A stretch of 64,000 nucleotides of DNA. Origin: Liolophura sinensis. Its lineage: Eukaryota; Mollusca; Polyplacophora; Chitonida; Chitonidae. The stretch lies in contig NC_088307.1 of the NCBI RefSeq assembly GCF_032854445.1, positions 7,576,017 to 7,640,016 of the forward strand, in the 5' to 3' direction. This document shows positions 47,901 to 59,900 of the stretch, in pieces. The notes beneath the pieces were generated by a model. It saw only the letters and a program-made list of their open reading frames with translations. It had not been told where the DNA came from and searched no databases. Within the stretch, counting starts at the first letter, position 1. Every line of letters begins with the position of its first letter. A program made the position numbers and the translations under genes.

Positions 47901-50900
47901 ATATACGTGTATGCATAGTTGGTTTGGGAGATTCACATGAATTCGTCACTGACCATTTTCAAGCAAAGGGTGACATAACACTGACCAAGAAGACACTGTA
48001 TGCACAATTAATATACTCACAATGTGAGTCTGAGAGAGGATCTCAGAGAGATAGAGTGCCATGTATACATGCCAGACAGTCAAACTTTGTCAGTATAAGC
48101 TATCGATCAATTTTCAGTTCAGAATAACCAACCGTTCAGGGAAAATTTAAGCCCGAAAACGTGTACAAATATACACAAAACATCCCACGCTCACACTTGA
48201 TTTGAATCTTGTCATAGTAAAGCAATGCTCCAAATTTCACTGCAATGCAAAAACCTGACAGACATTTGTATCACAATAAATTGTTGCAGAAAACAACAAG
48301 AAAAACTGGCTGACATGACGTCACAAACTGCTGCCAACATGTACAAAACTGCACTGTCCCGATTAAGACCACAACACAGTATTCATGTACAGGTGTTTGT
48401 CAGTTGTCATACCAAAAAATCATGACTCCTACAAGGTCCTACACAGATCATAGTTTACAGTGCTGCCTAAGTGACAGAGTAGTCCAGGACACCAGATTTG
48501 ACACCCCCTCTCTGCATGTGACACAAAAATTAAATGTAGAGTGCCAGCCTAATATATGGTACTATATTAAAAATGGCTTAATATATCACACAAAAAATTT
48601 CATTTCTGGGACAAATAAATATCATAAAATATTACTTTCGGTGGTAAAACCTACATTTTCCAGTAGGATGTTATCCTACCTTCCAAACAAACTTCAACCG
48701 CCCTCCTTACATGTCTACGATCAATATAACTCTCAGCAAAACCGCTCAAACTTAATCATAGGCCAAATTTGAGGTAATTTTAATGCTGTACATGTACAAG
48801 TTTCAGCATCATTGATATTAAACAGTTTTAAAAGTTTTAATCTGGTATTGGGACAGAAAAAAAAAAGAAAAACAAAACAAAACAAAAAAATCCTTAAATT
48901 TCCCCCTAAAATATATTTTTTCCATTTAATACTATCTTTACAAGGTATGTGGTCAGGTCGTACAGAACGACACTATTTCTTCCTAAACTTGGGACACCTG
49001 ATCTGCTCACTTTAGCCAATATATATGTAATTCTAGCAGGAATATTGACTTCCTTTACCAGGACCTGCTTTCACGAAGCACTCTTAACGTTATGTTCACT
49101 TAACTACCATGGTATTAGTACTGCAGGCATTACATGTACAGGGGCCTCCATGGCTCAGTTTGTTAGCGTTCTAGCGCAGCGTAATGACCCAGGAGCCTCT
49201 CACCAATGCGGTCGTTGTGAGTTCAAGTCCAGCTCATGCGGGCTTCCTCTCCGGATGTAAGTGGGAAGGTCTGCCAGCAACCTGCGGATGGTTGTGGGTT
49301 TTTCCCAGGCTCTGCCCAGTTTCCACCCACCATAATGCTAGCCGTCGTCGTATAAGTGAAATATTCTTGAGTATGGTGTAAAACACCAATCAAATAAATA
49401 AACAAATAAAAAAATTACATGTACAGGGGCCTCCATGGCTCAGTTGGTTAGCATTCTAGTGCAGCGTAATGACCCAGAAGCCTCTTACCAATGTGGTCGC
49501 TGTGAGTTCAAGTCCAGCTCATGCTGGCTTCCTCTCCAGCTGTACGTGGGAAGGTCTGTCAGCAAACTGCGGATGGTTTTGGGCTCTGCCCGGTTTCCTC
49601 CCACCATAATGCTGGCCTCTGTCGTATTAGTGAAATATTCTTGAGTATGGCGTAAAACACCAATCAAATAAATAAATAAATAAACATTACATGTACATGT
49701 TGGTGGTCACTTAGTTGAGAGCTCATAATGTTACAGCAGAGCTTCATGAAACTAAGTCCTGACCTACATAATGCAAAGAGTTGCAACATACATGACATCT
49801 ACTCATGTGTATGCGTATATATAGATATGTACACAAACCACACTACGTCACATGCTATGTACAGCGTACTCTATAAAAACAGGCAGCTAGTCCTAGTTCA
49901 TCAATAATTTAAAGACCGTACACTCAGACTTATCTGACAGTACATGTGAGTCACACTCAGGCGAACTTCTGACAGCCGTCACCATTCACGTGCTTTTACT
50001 ACTGTATGAGCAAACCTACTGCTAATACCACCTTATGACAGAGATAACAGCAGAAATGGCCGAGTACAAGGGTTTCAGTGGATCGCACGGGCCCGTTTCA
50101 ACCAACGACCAAATGGGCTACACATGTAAGTACATATACTGACTTAAACTGATTCTTTCACACATTAGCTAGGTACCACATATATATTACTGTCACACTT
50201 TCACTGCTCAATTTTCTCAGGGTTTATACATGATATGTTCTCAACTCCCATTAATCAACTTGGTTATATACATTCTTCATGAAGTCACACATATGTGATA
50301 CCAGTACTTTTGTTTTATCACATACGTGTACACTAATATGTATACGAATGCGCGTGTAAATTCGTCACCCATGCACATAACTGCTTTCTGACATTAAACA
50401 GGGCACCTCTTTATGTAAAATCACACATATGTTTTTGCAAACAAAACAACAAGCCTACTACTGTATAAATTCTTTACACATACACACACTTCTTTCAAGC
50501 ATTTATCAACAGAGCTTCTCCTTCACAAAAGTCATACACACTGTTTTCTGTCTTCACAAAAAATCAACAAGGCAACTTCTTCATGCTTCACACTCACCTC
50601 TTTCTCAAATCAGTCAACAGAGCTACTCCTGCATAAAGGCACTCATACCATTTTTTTACAAACAAAAACAGGGCCTCAGGAAGTCACACATACTTTTTTG
50701 TACAAAACAGACCAACAATGATATGACTGTATAAATTCTCTACAAAGAAGACATGCAATGAATTACATACATGAGCAATTTGAAACTTAGATTCAGTAGC
50801 AAAGAGTTCACCTGTAGGATATCCATGAACGCAAAACTTCAGCTCAATATATGAAGTTATGAAGTCACGAATTTGGTAATTTACGGTAATTAGTATGCGT

Positions 50901-53900
50901 ATAGGAGCATCAACCATGTAAATTCCCCTTCGTGCTATTGTGCTTTATATTAATGTAAAACTTGAGGTCAATACCAGCAGTACTTTTTGAGATACCACCC
51001 CAATTTTCTTCAACAATACAGATTTTATTACACAACTCACACTATATAATATACGGTATTTCATAATGCACACAGCAAATCAATGATGGAACAACCCCTG
51101 TGTTATTGTGTTCTACATGTGTGCAAAACCTGAGCTCAATACCAGCAGTACGTTTTGAGATACCACCCCAATTTTCTTCAACAATACAGATTTTATTACA
51201 CAACTCACACTACGTAATATACGGTATTTCATAACGCACACAGCAAATCAGTGATGGAACAACCCCTGTGTTATTGTGTTCTACATGTGTGCAAAACCTG
51301 AGCTCAATACATGCAGTACGTTTTGAGATACCACCCCAATTTTCTTCAACAATACAGATTTTATTACACAACTCACACTATATAATATACGGTATTTCAT
51401 AACGCACACAGCAAATCAGTGATGGAACAACCCCTGTGTTATTGTGTTCTACATGTGTGCAAAACCTGAGCTCAATACCAGCAGTACGTTTTGAGATACC
51501 ACCCCTAACATTTTGTTTAACTTCAATTCATGCTTATACACAACAGACACTAAGTCATGAATGTTTTAATTGATGGTAGTTCATATGCACACAGTGAATC
51601 AATGATGGAACATCCTCCTTATGGGATTTTTAACAAACCACCCCAAATATTTAGTTTAACATATTGCTTTCCCTGTTATCACACGCCGTCGCTCGGGGTA
51701 CGACATACAGTGCAAGCACATTTGTGAATGCCTGTTCAGGGTATGGCATAAACCCATTTGTGTACGTCTGCTCAGGATATGACATAAGCCCATTTGTGAG
51801 CGCCTGCTCAGGGTATGACATAAGCCCATTTGTGAACGCCTGTTCAGGGTATGACATAAGCCCATTTGTGAACGCCTGCTCAGGGTATGACATAAGCCCA
51901 TTTGTGAACGCCTGTTCAGGGTATGTCATAAGCCCATTTGTGAATGCCTGCTCAGGGTATGACATAAGCCCATTTGTGAACGCCTGTTCAGGGTATGACA
52001 TAAGCCCATTTGTGAACGCCTGTTCAGGGTATGACATAAGCCCATTTGTGTACGCCTGCTCAGGGTATGACAGAAGCCCATTTGTGAACGATCTATGTAT
52101 GAAAACCTGCAGGTTTATATGGACATTTTAATACCATGAATGTGTATATGTTTTACTCATTGGTTCTTATAATTAATATATCATATTACTAATTACATGA
52201 TGACTCAATATAGGGAGGGTGTCAGTAATCCTCACAATGCTACAGGCATGTCCTCATGAGGATTACTGACACCATATATTTGCGTATCCTATCACGGAGT
52301 CACCATGTAAAGAATTTATCATGCGAAGACCCATCAGTTCAGTGCAGAAAACCGATGCATAAGTGAATCGCTTCAGCGATGTGACCATTGTTGGATCCCA
52401 ACAAAGGGAGATAACCTACTCAGCAGACGCAATTGACGTCATCTGCAGGTTCGAGAATATATCTGTACCCCATGTGAGTGTTGTTGTCCAATGAAAAGAA
52501 GAGTATTTTGTCTGATGCTAGATAAATAAAATTATCAATTTGATATGCTACTTTAACACAAATAGCTGGGCTACTACACTGTGAATCAGAAGAATAAAAT
52601 GAACAGGGTATTTCCATGGTAACAGACTAAGTTTGAACTGTGCAAAGTTGGTGATCTTGCCCGATCAGTGACACCTCATTTGTCAAGTCTAACAAATATA
52701 CCGTTCATGGGAATTGGGCGATACATCTTGTCAGTATATATAGCCTCTTCAGTCACACTATATCCACTGTGCGTTCTACACAAAGGGTTTACGACGGTCA
52801 GTGGTTGACTTCCCTTTCCTCCCCCAATATAATAAGATTATCTACATATACATGAAAACTTCTAAAGTACGAAGTTTAACAACAATCAAAATAAATTTAA
52901 ATAATGGAAAAGATTTACTTTGGACCCACATTTACCCTAATTCTTTAAACGCCTCTGCAACCAACATTTTGAAACATTCTATAGGGTCTAGAGTAATAAA
53001 CTGCACACTTTTATGAAGCTTACATGTTTAACGACACAAAAAAAATCATTTTTAGTGCCACACGGATAATAATTTTATGCACATTGAAAAAAGTGTTTTA
53101 GTTGCTGAAGACTCTGCAGATGAACCAAAATGATTATGGCGCAACTTCAGAAACTCTTGACTTGCAAATAACCAGTCGAGCCCTGGCTACTATCTAACAG
53201 TGATAGCACATGTACAGTACACACGTACATGTAACAGTATGTACATGGCTGTACCTGTACACTGTGATAATCAAAACTATGTACGGTTGAGAGGTAGATC
53301 ACATGATCTCAACAATGTATGACAATGATCTTTATACATGTAAATGGATCATATGTTTACCTGAATGATGTCGCCAGGTGTGAATGTCCGTCTCAATCAT
53401 GTCAAACCACTGCATTTCTGTCATTAACCCATGATATATTGATCAATGCAAACACTATTTCACCTGAAGTTTAACCTTTCACAGGTGACACATTTTATCT
53501 TGACTCTGAATACGGCCATGTAACACTTTTAGTGAAATTTGATTAATTTTTTTTTAAACAAAACCTAAGTGTAGTTGTTAAAAATATTATTTCAAGGCAT
53601 CTTCTCATCTCAAACTGTAGATCAGACCTTTAATTTCGTCATTTTTGTAGGACTCTAGACTGATCTGCTTTGTGGGGAATCCATACAAAATCTCGTACAA
53701 CTCTAGTACCACAAATATGTTCCTACAAAGATCTGAATGCACAGTCAACTGATTCGGGCGATTCCGTCTTTTACATTTATACATATATATCCTACATGAC
53801 AATAAATTTCGGCCATGACTAACTTGCCCACTTTACCTGATTCTGAGAGTTTCTGTATTTATGGACATACAGGTACACTGTAAGTGTACTAAAAACAGGC

Positions 53901-56900
53901 TCAGTGTGAATATAACAGATCATGTCATGTGGTTTGTGCATTCCCCAAAAGTGCAACTGTATCTTTTGCCTGCTCAAGAATATTTAACTAACATGAAAGC
54001 GGTCAGCATTGTGGTGGGAGGAAACCAGAAAGAGCCCTTGGGAAACCCACAACCATCTGCAGGTTGCTGACAGACCTTCCAAGGAACGACTGTAGATGAA
54101 GCCAGCATGAGCTGCGCTTGAACTCAAAGCGACCGCATTGGTGAGAGGATTATGGGTCAGATAAGCAGATAGTTTTGAGAGTGGTAACAAGAGTTCACGA
54201 AATGTTTTCTATTTATTAAATCACTCAAGCGCTGTTAAAGGCAGGGGATTGACTTGTCCATCTAAATGGACTTAGTGTGCTATTTTATTATTTTGACATT
54301 CATGGTAACACTGAGTCGCACATCTGCGCACTCCAACTCGATGGGGCCCATTTCAATGATACCCATCCTGACAGCACCCAAACTTACCTGTACTAAAAAT
54401 ACATGTTCTTTTTTATGCCTTTTTGGTTTGAATTACGAAGGTTGAAATTCTTTCAAACAGTACTTGAAATATAATAGTTTTAAACCCACATGTAGGTCAC
54501 GTGACACTTCAAAATGGCCGTCTACAGCAAGGCACTCGGTACTGGTGAAGTTCTAGCAGTCAGTGTGACCAGGTAGCGAACAGACTAGCTCAATTGGTGT
54601 GGATAGTAAGTTAACAGAATAGCATTACAGATTCCACCAGAAAATCACAGTCTAGAGGTCATATACCACAGTCCTGAGGTCATATATCTTATATTTCCAC
54701 AGAGCCTTGATCTTGAGCATGGTCAGCCTGTTTATTACATGACCTTAGTATCACCATTAAATAAAGTCAGATCCATAGCTGAATCTTTTATTAGAACCCA
54801 TATAGTAGCCACTTTTTATCAAAAAAAAAAAAAAGAAAAAAAAGTTACAAAAAAGGTAAAAAAGAATTTTATAGTGAACAAAATGACGGCCCACATTAAA
54901 CGACAATGAACATACTGTGAAGAATAAAAACCCAGTAAAACAATTTCAGCGCATCTCAAGCCGTCTAGCATCCCAAACAAACTCAGTATTCACACTTTTG
55001 AAGATTCCATAAAGTAAACAATACTAAAATTGTCAGCCTTGCCATGACTTGAAATTTTGACATGTGGAAGAGACACATGTTTTAATCCCTTGAGGTGGCG
55101 AAAAAAGAAGACCTTGAGAATGGATTGTAGCGTTTTTTTTTTTATACCGTTACAATGTAGCAGTTTCTATTGTAATGCTGTAATGTCTTTAATGTGACAT
55201 CCTCACCATGAACCAGGAAAGGTGCTTTTGACGTCATCAAAATGAGGTCAAACTCGTGCTGCTGGGCCTTTAACAGGTTCCCATTTCATTCAACAACTTT
55301 TAACAACTTGGAAAAACCTGCGCAGAATTCAGAAAAAAAACTGATAAAAATGTAGATACAGAAATGTACACCACACTGGCGTTGGACAAGTTGTATTCAA
55401 GACACTTTACAGACAGTGCAAACATGTCCACTGCATAAAAATTCATTGTCCAATCACGGGATTGAGCCCATATCTTGTGCATCCTACTGAATGATGCGTT
55501 CCTGACCTGATCACAACCTTATCCAGGCTGCAGTGTACTGAACCAGCACATTTAGAGCGTTAATCTGATGATTTAAACACAAGTGTATCAGTCATGCAGC
55601 CACCCAGCTAGGATTAACTGCAAGTTTGTCATTTTGAACATCTCACTGGTCAAGCACCAATAGTCTTGAACATATAGCTACCCGAAATAGGGATTATATC
55701 TGTGATTTATGTGTGCTTGAGTCATCTTTATGACCCTCAACCTTGTCACGCTAATAGGCCACTTCATCAATGTAAACTGCTGTCATTATCACTTCATCAA
55801 CGCCTCGGGAGGCGGTAGATCCAGGGTCAATCCTGGGTCGGGTCACACCTAAGACCTTAAAAAAGAGTAAGTTTTAACTCCTCGTTTGGCGTTGAGCATT
55901 AAGGGGATAGTGCAATGGTGCAATGGTATCATAATGGCTCGGGTGGAGCAGCTTACTTGCCTTCGGTGAGTTGCTTTAATGAAGCTCTAAGGGCTCCTTC
56001 GATGTCATATAAATGAAGAATTGTTAAGTACGACGTTAAACCTCAAGCACTCACTCACTCACTCACTTCATCCATGGCCAGAGGAGCTCTGTGTAAATGC
56101 TGTATGTTGTATAGTGCAAACATGGCTGATGTTGTGTTTCTGATTTATGGGTGATTTATGGTGATTTATGACCAACTCTGCATGCTGTACTGCCAATCAT
56201 TGACAGGCTTACCATCCACTACCTGGAGGAATTCTTTTCTGTTTTCTGTTTTATTTCCAAGTTAAATATAACAGGTCATAAACAACAGCAATGCAGTAAA
56301 GGAAAACTTTTACAGCGTTTGGTCAAAAATTTATTTATTTATTCACCTGGCTTTTGTACATGCCACTGTCAAGAATGCTCCATGTGTAAGAAGGAAACAT
56401 CAAGGTTAATTACCTGGGCCCAGTGCACTAGGACTTAAACCCGGTATTAACTTTTGTCCAGACTGAAGTGTCATTTGCTTTGTATTAGGATGAGACTGGT
56501 ATTAAGATTAGAGCCTGGCTTAACTTTAATACACTTTTGAACAAATGACCCCAGAGTATTAGGCCCAGTCTAACCCTCCACACTTCTCCAGGTAACATAT
56601 AACCCTCCACACTTCTCCAGGTGACTTATAAACCTTCACACTTCTCAAGGTGACTTATAAACCTCCACACTTCTCCAGGAGACTTATAAACCTCCACACT
56701 TCTCCAGGTAACTTATAAACCTCCACACTTCTTCAGGTGACTTATAAACCTCCACACTTCTCCAGGAGACTTAAAACCCTCCGCACTTCTCCAGGTGATT
56801 TATAAACCTCCACATTTTTCCAGGTGACTTATAAACCTCCGCACTTCTCCAGGTAACTTATAAACCTCCACACTTCTCCAGGTGACTTATAAACCTCCAC

Positions 56901-59900
56901 ACTTCTCAAGGTAACTTATAGCCCTCCGCACTTCTACAGGTGACTTCTAAACCTCCACACTTCTCCAGGTAACTTATAACCCTCCACACTTCTCCAGGTG
57001 ATTTATAAACCTCCACATTTTTCCAGGTAACTTATAACCCTCTGCACTTCTCCAGGTAACTTATAAACCCCCATACTTCTCCAGGTGACTTATAACCCTC
57101 CACATTTTTCCAGGTAACTTATAACCCTCTGCACTTCTCCAGGTAACTTATAAACCTCCACACTTCTCCAGGTGACTTATAAACCTCCACACTTCTCCAG
57201 GTAACTTATAAACCTCCACACTTCTCCAGGTGATTTATAAACCTCCACATTTTTCCAGGTAACTTATAACCCTCCACACTTCTCCAGGTGACTTCTAAAC
57301 CTCCATATTTCTCCAGGACCCTTATAAACCTCCACACTTCTCCAGGACCCTTATAACCCTCCACACTTCTCCAGGTGACTTATAAACCTCCACACTTCTC
57401 CAGGTGACTTATAAACCTCCACACTTCTCCAGGAAACTTATAACCCTCCGCACTTCTCCAGGTGACTTATAAACCTCCACACTTCTCCAGGACCCTTATA
57501 ACCCTCCACACTTCTCCAGGTGACTTCTAAACCTCCACACTTCTCCAGGACCCTTATAAACCTCCACACTTCTCCAGGTGACTTATAAACCTCCACACTT
57601 CTCCAGGAGACTTATAACCCTCCGCACTTCTCCAGGTGACTTATAAACCTCCACACTTCTCCAGGTGACTTATAACCCTCCACACTTCTCCAGGTGACTT
57701 ATAACCCTCCGCACTTCTCCAGGTAACTTATAAACCTTCTAAATTAAATCTGCAGCTGTACAAGCCAAAGCTGGATACGAAGTGTACCGATATATTGTTC
57801 ACTGTCATGACTGTAGTTAGAGGCCCATGAGCTGGATCTGGTGAAGGAATCTTACAGTTCATTTGAGAAGGCCACAAAGACAGGAAAATCAATAAAAATT
57901 ACTGGTATGCACAGATTTGCAAACTTTTTTAGAAGAATTTTGACACACACACAAAATAAGCCCCCAAATATGTGGCAATAATTCAGGACATTCGAAATTA
58001 TGCTAAAATCCTACCCGCTGTTAAAGGGTCTATACACAAATGGCTGTCAAATAGCTAGAGCTTCCGCGTCTATTCAGAACAGACGTGGTGTTCCCCGAAG
58101 TCTCTTGGGTCATTGGCATTTCTAAGAGTAATAACTCCAATGTAAAACCCCCCTCCCCCTTTCCAGCAGCCAGAATTCCATCCCGGTGTTTAAGCCGGCA
58201 ATAAACATATGTAAGGCTTGAGCATGCAAGCTGTTGATAAAATGGTTATTCACAGCCTCAAGGTTTTGTCTGCTTGTTTGTCATTTTAATGGTGTAATTT
58301 GTGGCAGCCATTTTCCACTGTCAAGTCAGCTTATGAACTCCAGCACTGACAATAAGAGCCGAAATCCACAGAATATATTACTCTAAGTCATCATGGTTAT
58401 GGTGAAAGCATGGAAGTCTCATCATTTATTTCGATGGTAAAATGTTTTACAACACAGGAAAGCACATTTCTATCAGGTAAAATATTGAAACATTAACAAT
58501 ATTTATGTCCAAGTCATGTTATGGGAATTAATGAAAGAAAAAGCCAATAACGTTTATGTTTCCGTATTTACATTTCTGATATCACACACAAATAAGGTAA
58601 TATTATCAACTGGCTAAACAATCTTGTACACTGGATGATAACACCAAAAGACTGACATTAATTTACATGTACATACTTTTCAAGTTAGTTACAAATTTTC
58701 TGTCTGATCTGTAAGATGGTCGGTTTAATTCTTAAGAGCTGTAACTGTAACCACAAATTTATGCATAAATAACAAACCTATACATACATAACTACCAATT
58801 TATACATACATAACTACAAATTTATACATACATTATTTGTATGCATGTCGTTAAAAAATTGTTCTCTTCTCGTTTGAATAGGTATGAATAGGTAAAACCG
58901 CACAGAGTCCTCTAACTAAAAATATTTTCTTTTGTTTTTTTCATGTACACTTTACATGTGTATATCAACATTTGAACTATTCATTGGATTTCTACGCCAT
59001 ACTCAAGAATATTTTTCAAATACTCTTTTTCTTCAGCCTTTTCGCATGTTTGCGATGTGTTTCTTGAGCAGATTCTCAAGGCATTATTCTGTACTGATTG
59101 ATAAAATTATATTTTTTGTGAAACCCTAAAACTGGCCAATCCCAAAAATGTAGTTTTGCCTCCAAAATCAAATTGAAAATGTGCATAAACGGAACCTTAG
59201 AAATCAGCACACAAATATATCATGGTATATTCCAGCCATGGCTATTTGTGTAGTCCAAGGATCGTTGGAGACTACTTCCACCAATACGGTATACGTGAAT
59301 GTCTGCACATCACACAAGGGCACGTGTCAGTAACTTTAATTTCCAAAGGTCTGTGGTTTTACTCCTGACACTTCACCCATAATACAGACTGCCATTGTAT
59401 ATGTAAGCTACAATCAATCAAATAAATAAATAAATAAAAACATAAATAAAAAAATAAATAAATATTTGAATCTAAGATTGCTCTATCCAGCTAAATGACT
59501 CAGTTGATATTTCTGAATAGCTGAACACACTATTTCTCTACATGAACCTGTCAGAGTGATACACTAAATTGACAGACATGTACTTATCAATTATGCACTA
59601 TGGTAAGCCATCAGTAACTGATAGACCTGAGGGTGAGCAGTACTTACCCAACTTCTGGGAGGGGAACAGTCATTATTCATACCTCTTGAGAGAAGCACTA
59701 AATTTTCAATTTTTCTCAGGGGAGCTGTCATTACCCAAAATCTGTAATCTAGTTGAGCAGTCATTATAAATTCTCCCAAGGCAGTGGGCAGGTGGGTGGG
59801 TGGTGGGAGGTGTGTGTGTGTGTTCGTGTGTGTGTGTGTGTGGGGGGGGGGGTGGGGGGAGGAGAAACATAGCATCCATTGCTGATTCTCCTCAAGGGCA

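Noticed and set aside
47780..48772. 115- and 122-codon plus-strand frames in stomatin intron 4
   Set aside because: Antisense, AT-rich, and with no domain or repeat relationship.
51651..52131. Repeat proteins on both strands
   Set aside because: By-product of a 36-bp array without stops.
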